Source of the DNA: Gammaproteobacteria bacterium
Lineage (GTDB): Bacteria; Pseudomonadota; Gammaproteobacteria; GRL18
Direction of reading: 5' to 3'
Length of the DNA stretch: 64,000 nt
NCBI GenBank assembly: GCA_026196615.1
Contig: JAPHSW010000017.1
Coordinates: 21,842 to 85,841 of the forward strand
Within the stretch, counting starts at the first letter, position 1. Each line of letters begins with the position of its first letter. The position numbers were made by a program, and so were the translations under genes. Of the stretch, positions 9,472 through 16,979 are shown one piece after another. The notes under the pieces are model-generated. The model was not told the DNA's origin. It searched no databases and was given only the letters and a program-made list of their open reading frames with translations.

Positions 9472-10656
9472 ATGTTAGACGAATATTACATGGCAAAAGC
9501 CATCTCTTTGGCCAAAAAGGGATGGTATAGCACTCATCCTAACCCTAGAGTCGGTTGTGTCCTGGTTCGTGACGATGAAATCATTGCAGAAGGTTGGCAT
9601 CAATATGCTGGACAAGGTCATGCTGAAGTTAATGCACTGGCAGTTTTGGCGAAAAAAAACATCCATGCTAAAGGTGCCACGGCTTATGTGACATTAGAGC
9701 CGTGCAGTCATTTTGGTAAAACACCACCCTGTAGTAATGCCCTGATTGAAGTGGGTATAACACGTGTTGTCATCGCAATGGTTGATCCCAACCCATTGGT
9801 TTCAGGAAATGGTGTGCAACGGTTGCAGGAAAGTGGCGTCAAAGTGAAGACTGGGGTTTTGGAAGCTGAAGCCAGAACGTTAAACTCTGGTTTTATTCAA
9901 CGTATGGAAAGTAAACGCCCAAGAGTACGTTGTAAAATGGCAATGAGTTTAGATGGTCGCACAGCGATGGCCAATGGTGAGAGCAAATGGATCACTTCAG
10001 CCGATGCCAGAGAAGACGTTCAACGCTTAAGAGCTGAAAGTTCAGTCATACTGACAGGTATTGGAACGATAATTGCCGATGACCCATCAATGAATGTACG
10101 TTCACACAAATATACTGATGTGAAAGATGGCGTACAAGAGAGGGGTATGAGACAGCCAGATAGATTTATTCTGGATACTCAACTTAGAACTCCAACTCAG
10201 GCAAAAATATTGTCTCTGCCAGGAAAAACAGTGATCGCCACAGCTAAGGCTCGCCAAGTTCTGATGCAACAGAAAATACAGGACCTGGAGTCTAAAGGTG
10301 CTAATGTGCTCTTTTTACCCATCCAGAAACGGCCATCAACCAGCTCTTTGTCGTTACAGGCAACAATGTCATTGATGGCACAGCAACAATATAATGATGT
10401 GCTTTTAGAGGCAGGTGCGACACTGACAGGGGCTATGCTACAGGCTGGTTTTGTGGATGAACTGATTATTTATATGGCGCCTCATTTGATGGGAAGTGAA
10501 GCAAGAGGCCTATTTAATCTGACTGGTCTGGAGTCAATGAAACAGCGGATTAATTTAAATATTCAGGATATCCGTGCTGTAGGAGAAGACTTTCGAATTA
10601 CAGCAAAACCTGTTCTCGTTTCTGAAAGCGCAGACAAGCATAGGGATACAAGATAA
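9472..10656 (+). CDS. ribD: Bifunctional riboflavin deaminase-reductase RibD
   Basis: Performs the second and third steps of riboflavin synthesis: deamination of the GTP cyclohydrolase II product, then reduction of its ribosyl chain. The 394 aa are counted from ATG 9472 (a TTG sits directly before it). The N-terminal deaminase has the zinc motif HAEVNAL plus PCSHFGKTPPC. The C-terminal reductase starts near residue 145 (KMAMSLDGRTAMANGESKWIT). The start directly abuts the nrdR stop and ribE follows 2 bp after the stop, so these genes form an operon. Confidence 0.96.
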   Translation: MLDEYYMAKAISLAKKGWYSTHPNPRVGCVLVRDDEIIAEGWHQYAGQGHAEVNALAVLAKKNIHAKGATAYVTLEPCSHFGKTPPCSNALIEVGITRVVIAMVDPNPLVSGNGVQRLQESGVKVKTGVLEAEARTLNSGFIQRMESKRPRVRCKMAMSLDGRTAMANGESKWITSADAREDVQRLRAESSVILTGIGTIIADDPSMNVRSHKYTDVKDGVQERGMRQPDRFILDTQLRTPTQAKILSLPGKTVIATAKARQVLMQQKIQDLESKGANVLFLPIQKRPSTSSLSLQATMSLMAQQQYNDVLLEAGATLTGAMLQAGFVDELIIYMAPHLMGSEARGLFNLTGLESMKQRINLNIQDIRAVGEDFRITAKPVLVSESADKHRDTR

Positions 10657-10658
10657 AT

Positions 10659-11324
10659 ATGTTTACCGGTATTATTCAGGCGATAGGGAAAATTGCAGCC
10701 ATTGAACCTAAGGGGTTTGATAGTCGTTTTTATATAAAGACTGGTAACTTGGATCTTTCTGATGTGGTGATTGGTGACAGTATTGCCACTAATGGTATTT
10801 GCTTAACTGCAGTCAAACTGCCTGGAGATGGTTTTTGGGCTGATGTTTCAGGAGAGACATCAGCAAAAACCAGTTTTAAGCACATTAAAGTGGGCAGTCG
10901 TGTCAATCTTGAAAAAGCACTTTTACCCACGACACATCTGGGTGGACACATTGTCAGTGGTCATGTTGATGGTCTGGGAGAAATTATTGAACGCAGCCAT
11001 GCGGGACGTTCAATTCATTTCAAAATTAAGGCTCCAGATGAGCTTGCAAAATATATTGCAGCCAAAGGTTCGATTTGTATTAATGGCATTAGTTTGACTA
11101 TTAATGCACTTAATGGAACTGTTTTTGAACTGAATATCGTTCCCCATACTTTGGATGAAACGACTTTGTCTGCCGCTCAGGCTGGTGATGAAGTGAATCT
11201 TGAGGTGGATATTATTGCCCGTTATCTGGAGCGACTACTATTAGGTGATAAAGCGGCAGAGGTGTCACCACAACAAGGAGTTACGATGGCTTTATTAGCA
11301 GAAAATGGTTTTTTAAACAGATAA
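10659..11324 (+). CDS. ribE: Riboflavin synthase alpha chain
   Basis: Dismutates two 6,7-dimethyl-8-ribityllumazine molecules to riboflavin. The 221 aa consist of two homologous lumazine-binding halves, each opening with the family pattern (MFTGIIQ at the N-terminus, LGGHIVSGHVDG near residue 95). It is tightly coupled to ribD. The gene is called ribC in E. coli and ribE elsewhere. A gap of about 170 bp follows before ribB. Confidence 0.95.
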   Translation: MFTGIIQAIGKIAAIEPKGFDSRFYIKTGNLDLSDVVIGDSIATNGICLTAVKLPGDGFWADVSGETSAKTSFKHIKVGSRVNLEKALLPTTHLGGHIVSGHVDGLGEIIERSHAGRSIHFKIKAPDELAKYIAAKGSICINGISLTINALNGTVFELNIVPHTLDETTLSAAQAGDEVNLEVDIIARYLERLLLGDKAAEVSPQQGVTMALLAENGFLNR

Positions 11325-11350
11325 AAGTTTTTAATAAGCTGATTATGTGA

Positions 11351-11431
11351 CTACAACTATTTGAATGTAGCTTGGAATTTTCTTTATTCAGCCCAAACTA
11401 CAAGATTTAATGAATTATTATATAATAATTC
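11351..11431. repeat. Two dyads between ribE and ribB
   Basis: CTACA (11351-11355) pairs with TGTAG (11366-11370). Further on is a perfect 20-bp palindrome, GAATTATTATATAATAATTC (11412-11431). The FMN-riboswitch consensus found before ribB in many bacteria is not recognisable here. A long open frame runs through this gap into ribB, but its residues upstream of 11493 look non-coding. Confidence 0.45.
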
Positions 11432-11492
11432 TAATTTACAAAACTCATTTTTTACAAGAACTTATTTTACAAAAAAATACAAGATAAAAACT

Positions 11493-12608
11493 ATGGCAAA
11501 TTTTAATTCAATTGAAGAAATACTGGAAGATATCCGTCAGGGAAAGATGGTCATCATTGTTGATGATGAGGATCGTGAAAATGAGGGTGATCTCTTAATG
11601 GCTGCCAGCAAAGTCACACCTGAAGATATTAACTTTATGGCAACCAATGGCCGTGGTTTAATTTGTCTGACATTAACACAACAACGTTGTAAGCAATTAC
11701 AAATCCCTTTAATGGTTGATAGTAATAATGCTGAATATGGCACTAATTTTACTGTTTCAATTGAAGCGGCAAAGGGGGTTACAACCGGGATTTCAGCAGG
11801 TGACCGAGCGGTAACCATTCTAGCCGCAGTTGCTACAGATGCAAAACCAACAGATATTGTTCAACCTGGACATATTTTTCCACTATCAGCTCAAGCTGGA
11901 GGTGTTTTAACTCGTGCTGGTCATACTGAAGCTGGTTGTGATTTATCCAGAATTGCTGGCCTGGATCCTTCCGCAGTAATCGTTGAGATTCTAAATGAAG
12001 ATGGTACTATGGCAAGACGCCCAGACTTGGAAGCTTTTGCTGAAAAATTTGACCTTAAAATTGGTACTATTGCCGATCTTATTGAATATCGTTTAAAAAA
12101 TGAGCATTCGGTTGAAAAAGTCAGCGAATGCAATTTGCCTACGAAGTCGGGAGACTTTCGCTTAGAAGCCTACCATGATGCGATTTCAGGTCAGGTGCAT
12201 CTGGCCATGATAAAAGGTAATATTAATCCAGATGAACCTGTATTAGTTCGAGTGCATATGGAAAACTCCTTTTGTGATATGTTAGGCGCACAGATGGATG
12301 ATTGTGGTTGGCCTCTTAATGATGTGATGCAACGAATGGAAGCTGAGGGTAGTGGTGTTATTGTTATCTTACGTAGCCACGAAACCAGTAGCGAATTGAC
12401 TCATCGAATTGAACATTATCAAAAAACCCAGCAGGGTAAATTGTCTTCTCATCCAGGTCAAACCAAGGATTTACGTACTTATGGTTTAGGTGCTCAAATA
12501 TTAAAATCTATTGGTGTTAAGCAAATGAAAGTGATGTCTGCACCAAAGAAAATACATGGTTTATCTGGCTTTGGCCTGGAAGTGATCGAATATTATTCAG
12601 GAGAATGA
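11493..12608 (+). CDS. ribB: 3,4-dihydroxy-2-butanone-4-phosphate synthase with degenerate GTP cyclohydrolase II-like domain
   Basis: Makes the four-carbon precursor of lumazine from ribulose 5-phosphate. 371 aa from ATG 11493 (MANFNSIEE). Residues about 1-200 are a complete RibB domain with DDEDRENEGDLLMAA and HTEAGCDLSR. Residues about 205-371 align with GTP cyclohydrolase II, but the zinc ligands are missing: the HSECLTGD...RCDCG region reads HMENSFCD...MDDCG. This half should therefore not catalyse GTP ring opening. Fusions of this kind are known in Pseudomonas and related genera, which carry a separate ribA; none is in this window. ribH follows after 61 bp. Confidence 0.9.
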   Translation: MANFNSIEEILEDIRQGKMVIIVDDEDRENEGDLLMAASKVTPEDINFMATNGRGLICLTLTQQRCKQLQIPLMVDSNNAEYGTNFTVSIEAAKGVTTGISAGDRAVTILAAVATDAKPTDIVQPGHIFPLSAQAGGVLTRAGHTEAGCDLSRIAGLDPSAVIVEILNEDGTMARRPDLEAFAEKFDLKIGTIADLIEYRLKNEHSVEKVSECNLPTKSGDFRLEAYHDAISGQVHLAMIKGNINPDEPVLVRVHMENSFCDMLGAQMDDCGWPLNDVMQRMEAEGSGVIVILRSHETSSELTHRIEHYQKTQQGKLSSHPGQTKDLRTYGLGAQILKSIGVKQMKVMSAPKKIHGLSGFGLEVIEYYSGE

Positions 12609-12669
12609 GTTACAGTCTCGACTCAATCTACGTAAAAAAACAAATATTGAATTAGATTTAGGATAAAGA

Positions 12670-13140
12670 ATGAATATAAAAACATTTGAAGGTGAAATGG
12701 TTGTTGATAATGCTAAATTTGGCATCGTAATCAGTCGTTTTAATAGTTTTCTTGTTGAGTCTTTACTCAGTGGTGCTGTAGATACAATTTTAAGACATGG
12801 TGGTAAAGAAGAGGATATTGAAATTATTCGAGTTCCGGGTGCTGTCGAAATTCCTCTGGCGGCTAAACGTATGGCTGCAAGTAAAAAATATGATGCCATT
12901 ATTGCTTTGGGAGCTGTGATTCGTGGTGGTACTCCTCACTTCGAATTTGTTGCCAATGAGAACTCAAAGGGCTTGGCTCAGGTTTGTATGGATTATGATT
13001 TACCCGTTGCGTTTGGTGTTTTAACTGTTGATACTATTGAGCAGGCAATTGAACGTTCTGGTACCAAAGCTGGTAATAAAGGTACTGAAGCTGCATTATC
13101 AGCCATAGAAATGGTAAACCTTCTGAAAAACTTTGCTTAG
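12670..13140 (+). CDS. ribH: 6,7-dimethyl-8-ribityllumazine synthase
   Basis: Condenses the ribB product with the pyrimidine intermediate to form lumazine. The 156 aa are the standard length. Recognisable elements are the N-terminal FGIVISRFN, the substrate loop [15 protein letters not shown] and [17 protein letters not shown] with the catalytic histidine. A ribosome site (aggata) precedes the ATG. It lies between ribB and nusB, as in E. coli. Confidence 0.96.
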   Translation: MNIKTFEGEMVVDNAKFGIVISRFNSFLVESLLSGAVDTILRHGGKEEDIEIIRVPGAVEIPLAAKRMAASKKYDAIIALGAVIRGGTPHFEFVANENSKGLAQVCMDYDLPVAFGVLTVDTIEQAIERSGTKAGNKGTEAALSAIEMVNLLKNFA

Positions 13141-13198
13141 GCTTTTGCTTAAGTGCTGAAGATAGTGATACCGTTTTATGACAAATAAGGGAAGAACA

Positions 13199-13645
13199 GT
13201 GAAAAATCGATCTAAATCACGACAGTTTGCTGTGCAGGCACTTTATTCGTGGTTACTGACTGAACAGAATGTCTCTGAAATAGAAGTTCACTTTATTAGT
13301 GAGCACGATATGGAAGATGCAGATGTGACTTATTTTCAGGAAATTTTGCACTTTGTTGCAAGTCATAAAATGGCTTTGGTCGATCATATGGAAGGTTTTT
13401 TAAGCCGTGCTTTTTCGGAAGTCGATCCGGTTGAACAAGCCATTTTATTAGTTGGTGTATTTGAACTTGAGCAGCGTAAGGATATACCTTACCGAGTTTC
13501 AATCAATGAATCTGTTGAAAGCGCAAAGATCTTTGGTGCTGAGGATGGTCATAAATTCATTAATGGAATAATGGATAAAGTGGCTGGAAAATTACGTGAA
13601 GCTGAAGTAAAAGCACCGCGTAAAAAGAAAGCCCGAAAAAAATAA
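13199..13645 (+). CDS. nusB: Transcription antitermination factor NusB
   Basis: RNA-binding helical protein that, with NusE, joins the rRNA antitermination complex. I prefer the GTG at 13199, which follows an aaggga ribosome site at proper spacing and gives 148 aa starting VKNRSKSRQFAVQALYSW. The in-frame ATG at 13178 would add seven residues. NusB signatures AVQALY and the C-terminal ESAKIFGAEDGHKFINGIMDKVA are present. The tail is rich in Lys and Arg. Confidence 0.93.
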   Translation: MKNRSKSRQFAVQALYSWLLTEQNVSEIEVHFISEHDMEDADVTYFQEILHFVASHKMALVDHMEGFLSRAFSEVDPVEQAILLVGVFELEQRKDIPYRVSINESVESAKIFGAEDGHKFINGIMDKVAGKLREAEVKAPRKKKARKK

Positions 13646-13711
13646 TCCATTCAGACATATATCTTTTTTAAGTTTTTACTTATCTTATTGTCTGTTTTCT
13701 AAAGCTTATTC

Positions 13712-13743
13712 ATGGGAATTTTGTAAAGAAGTTCCCATTTTAG
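13712..13743 (+). terminator. Weak hairpin plus T-run between nusB and thiL
   Basis: ATGGGAA (13712-13718) is complementary to TTCCCAT (13732-13738), and TTTTA follows. The stem is only 7 bp with a 13-base loop, so it may attenuate rather than stop transcription from nusB into thiL. Confidence 0.4.
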
Positions 13744-13752
13744 ACAAACAAT

Positions 13753-14784
13753 ATGTCAATATCAGAGTTTCAGTTAATTCAATCTTATTTTTCTGAACCA
13801 GAGCAAGTTTCACGTCCTGATCTTGTTTTGGGTATTGGTGATGACTGTGCCATCACTGCCCCTAAAGAAGAAGCTTATCTGGCTTTTTCAATTGATACTC
13901 TTATTAGTGGCGTACATTTTCCTGATAACACACCTCCAGAGGCTATTGCATATAAAGCTCTTGCTGTTAATTTGAGTGATTTAGCTGCTATGGGAGCCGA
14001 ACCAGCATGGTTTACACTGAGTTTAACTCTACCTGAAGATGAACAGAATATTCCTCGGGAAGACTGGTTAGAGCAATTTTCTCAATCACTTTTTTCTCTT
14101 GCAAAAGAGCATAATATTCAACTCATTGGTGGTGATACCACTTGTGGACCACTTTCAGTGACGATACAGGTATGTGGTTATGTAGATAAACAAGGTGGTA
14201 TGAAACGTTCAGGTGCAAAATCAGGTGATCTGATTGTTGTCACTGGTTCATTAGGTGCTGCTGCTATTGGACTTGATATTGCTTTGCAACAAAATGAAGA
14301 AAATTTTTTATGTCTTTCAAGTCAAATAAAACAACTGGCCTTAGATGCACTTAATTATCCAAAAGCAAGGATAAAAGAAGGGTTGAGTCTTAAGAATATT
14401 GCTCATTCTGCATTGGACTTATCTGATGGTTTATTATCTGATCTGGGACATATATTAAAAGCGAGTAATGTTGGTGCGGAATTGATTTTAGAAAAATTAC
14501 CTCTATCAACTTCTCTGGCTTGTTTAGATAAAAAATCAGCCTGGGAAAAAGCCTTGACCGGTGGGGATGATTACGAGCTTTGTTTTACTCTTGCAGAAAA
14601 AGACTGGCCTGATATTAAGGCGCAATTCCCTCAGTTTGTTGCTGTTGGCACCATTACAGAGCAAAATGGATTACGTCTTTTAGAAGAGGTAGAACAAAAC
14701 TCTGCTTCACAATATTCTGACTTACATGATGTTGAGATGAAAGAGTATAAAATTGATAAACGAGGTTATGATCATTTTGGATAA
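13753..14784 (+). CDS. thiL: Thiamine-monophosphate kinase
   Basis: Phosphorylates thiamine monophosphate to the active cofactor thiamine pyrophosphate. The 343 aa are near the usual length of about 325. AIR-synthase/ThiL fold signatures are visible: GIGDDCA near residue 27, AVNLSDLAAMGAEP near residue 78, GGDTTCG near residue 128 and GGDDYELCFT in the C-terminal domain. pgpA overlaps its 3' end by 17 bp, so the two are translationally coupled. Confidence 0.94.
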   Translation: MSISEFQLIQSYFSEPEQVSRPDLVLGIGDDCAITAPKEEAYLAFSIDTLISGVHFPDNTPPEAIAYKALAVNLSDLAAMGAEPAWFTLSLTLPEDEQNIPREDWLEQFSQSLFSLAKEHNIQLIGGDTTCGPLSVTIQVCGYVDKQGGMKRSGAKSGDLIVVTGSLGAAAIGLDIALQQNEENFLCLSSQIKQLALDALNYPKARIKEGLSLKNIAHSALDLSDGLLSDLGHILKASNVGAELILEKLPLSTSLACLDKKSAWEKALTGGDDYELCFTLAEKDWPDIKAQFPQFVAVGTITEQNGLRLLEEVEQNSASQYSDLHDVEMKEYKIDKRGYDHFG

Positions 14785-15262
14785 AGATAACATTCGGACT
14801 CGTCACCAAGTTTGGAAAAATCCCTGGCATTTTCTGGCTTTTGGCTTTGGTTCTGGACTGGCCAAGTTTGCTCCAGGTACATTTGGTACATTAGCAGCAA
14901 TTCCTCTTTATTTGTTATTAGTACAATTACCCTGGCTTGCCTATGGTATTATCACTTTGCTGGCTTTTGTAGTAGGTGTTAAAATTTGTCAGATTACCTC
15001 GGATGATTTAAAAGTGCATGATTTTTCTGGAATTGTCTGGGATGAGTTTGTGGGTTTTTGGATAACAATGTTTTTAATACCTTTTGACTGGAAATGGGTA
15101 CTAGTCGGTTTTATTTTATTCCGCTTTTTTGATATTGTAAAACCTTGGCCTATTCGCTATCTGGATAAACATGTGGAAGGTGGTTTTGGAATAATGATTG
15201 ATGATGTTCTGGCTGGTGTTTATGCCTGGACTTGTTTATTCCTAATTGTTAAATTTTCTTAG
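14768..15262 (+). CDS. pgpA: Phosphatidylglycerophosphatase A
   Basis: Inner-membrane phosphatase that yields phosphatidylglycerol. 164 aa from ATG 14768, chosen over the upstream TTG at 14753 because a cgagg ribosome site sits just before it. Visible family motifs are FGFGSGLAKFAPGTFGTL near the N-terminus, WDEFVGFW in the middle and GGFGIMIDDVLAGVYA near the C-terminus. Three to four membrane segments are evident. It is the last gene of the rib-nusB-thiL-pgpA run. Confidence 0.93.
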   Translation: MIILDKDNIRTRHQVWKNPWHFLAFGFGSGLAKFAPGTFGTLAAIPLYLLLVQLPWLAYGIITLLAFVVGVKICQITSDDLKVHDFSGIVWDEFVGFWITMFLIPFDWKWVLVGFILFRFFDIVKPWPIRYLDKHVEGGFGIMIDDVLAGVYAWTCLFLIVKFS

Positions 15263-15338
15263 TGTTTCCGAAGTGATGGATTTGTAATAATACAAACTCT
15301 TTACCAAGCACTTACCCTAATTTATAAATGGATCTTTT

Positions 15339-16016
15339 ATGAACTTTTTACTTCAGCGACAAAATACTAAAATATTGGCTCGACTTTTTGTACTTATGTT
15401 TGTTGTTGTATTATGTACAACTAATTCTTATGCGAGTCATAAAATAAAAGTCATGGCTTTATTTACAGATAAAGCCATGGTGATGATTGATGGTCAGCAG
15501 AAAATACTAAAAAAAGGAAAACCTTACAATGGTGTCACGTTAATTAGTTCTAATAGTGATGAAGCAATTTTGGAGTTACATGGTCAAAAGAAGAAATTTA
15601 AATTAGGCTCAGAAATTGCCACCAGTTTCAAAAAAGCTGATCCAGGTAAAGAGCTGGTTGTTTGGAAAGATGAGTATGACATGTTTCGAGTCTATGGAAG
15701 CATTAATAATTTTTCCGTTCACTTCTTAATTGATACAGGTGCTACCTCTATTGCATTAAGTTCTAAGGCCGCTAAGAGGATTGGTTTGAGGTATAAAAAA
15801 GGAAGCCCAATGCAGGCATCTACTGCATCAGGTATTGCTAAAGGCTATCGTCTTACTCTTGATAAAGTAAAAATTGGACACATTCAACTTTATAATGTTC
15901 AGGCAGCCGTTCTTGAAGGTTCTTTCCCAACAGAAGTATTATTAGGCCAGTCATTTTTAAGTCGGATTCATATGGTTCGTGATGGTGATAAAATGAAGTT
16001 GAGAAAGAAATTTTAG
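15339..16016 (+). CDS. Exported retropepsin-like aspartic protease (clan AA, TIGR02281-like)
   Basis: 225 aa with an N-terminal hydrophobic segment (about 13-31) that looks like a signal peptide or anchor. Residues about 110-225 form one retropepsin-like domain: the active-site triplet is FLIDTGATSIALS with Asp132, and the closing GQSFLSR pattern lies near the C-terminus. Such single-domain enzymes act as homodimers, in the periplasm if exported. The substrate is unknown. The gene ends 26 bp from the convergent yaaA. Confidence 0.82.
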   Translation: MNFLLQRQNTKILARLFVLMFVVVLCTTNSYASHKIKVMALFTDKAMVMIDGQQKILKKGKPYNGVTLISSNSDEAILELHGQKKKFKLGSEIATSFKKADPGKELVVWKDEYDMFRVYGSINNFSVHFLIDTGATSIALSSKAAKRIGLRYKKGSPMQASTASGIAKGYRLTLDKVKIGHIQLYNVQAAVLEGSFPTEVLLGQSFLSRIHMVRDGDKMKLRKKF

Positions 16017-16042
16017 GCTTCTTTCTCATCAATTTATATGAG

Positions 16043-16819
16043 TTATGCTTTGTCTCTACAAAATACCCAGTCTGTCTCGCTGGATAATTCAGCGTTAAAG
16101 GCATAACCCGCTTCAGTAAATTTTTTTATTTGTTCAATTTTTTTCAGTTTATTTTTTAGAATATAAGCACTCATCATTCCACGTGCTTTTTTTGCATAGA
16201 TTCCAATGATTTTATAACTGCCATCTTCTCTTTTTTCTTTAAAGACGGGGGTTATTATTTGTCCTTGAACTAATTTGGGGTTGACCGACTTGTAATATTC
16301 ATTAGATGCTAAATTCACTAATGTTTTTGAGCCTGTTTCCTTAAGTTGTTTATTAAGTAAATCAGTGATTTGATTTCCCCAAAATTCATATAAGTTTTTA
16401 CCTCGTTGGTTTTCAAGACGTGTACCCATCTCCAGGCGATATGGTTGCATGAGATCCAGTGGTCGTAGTAAACCATAGAGCCCAGATAAGATCCGTAAAT
16501 GATCTTGAGTAAAACTTAAGTCTTCATCTGAAAAACTCTCTATATTCATTCCTGCATAAACATCACCTTTAAATGTCAGAATGGCCTGCTTTGCATTTTG
16601 AGGATTAAAAGGCAAATGCCAGTCTTGGTATCGATCATAATTTAACTGTGCCAGATTTGTACTCAGATGCATGAGTTTTTCTAATTGTTTGGCTGAATAT
16701 TCTCTTAAAGTATCAATTAACTCACTGGAATCATCGAGGCTAACTGGAATGGTGAAGTCATCTGTTTGTGGCAAACTATCAAAATCCAGCTTTTTAGCAG
16801 GTGAAATAACGATTAGCAT
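16043..16819 (-). CDS. yaaA: Peroxide stress protein YaaA (DUF328)
   Basis: 258 aa, the normal length of the YaaA family, which in E. coli limits free iron during hydrogen-peroxide stress. Signatures are the start MLIVISPAKKLDF, the central VYAGMN...LRILSGLYGLLRPLD and LVNLASNEYYKSV. No membrane segments are present. It is transcribed convergently with the retropepsin gene. Confidence 0.94.
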   Translation of the reverse strand: MLIVISPAKKLDFDSLPQTDDFTIPVSLDDSSELIDTLREYSAKQLEKLMHLSTNLAQLNYDRYQDWHLPFNPQNAKQAILTFKGDVYAGMNIESFSDEDLSFTQDHLRILSGLYGLLRPLDLMQPYRLEMGTRLENQRGKNLYEFWGNQITDLLNKQLKETGSKTLVNLASNEYYKSVNPKLVQGQIITPVFKEKREDGSYKIIGIYAKKARGMMSAYILKNKLKKIEQIKKFTEAGYAFNAELSSETDWVFCRDKA

Positions 16820-16979
16820 AAATTAATTCCTTAAAATAATAGTATTTATTGCTAGTGAATGTAAATTCAAAAGAAGATACCTTAAAAATATTTTTTGTGA
16901 AAATTGAAGTCAGAAAAAATGTGTTTGATTCTACCATTATTATATTCCCTGACTTAATTTATTACTTTAGAGCTTATAT

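Noticed and set aside
11325..11492. FMN riboswitch before ribB
   Set aside because: The RFN core elements are not recognisable; only an AT-rich palindrome and a small dyad are present.
11361..11492. N-terminal extension of RibB read from TTG 11361
   Set aside because: The extra 44 residues are atypical and the DHBP synthase family starts at about MANFNSIEE; ATG 11493 fits.
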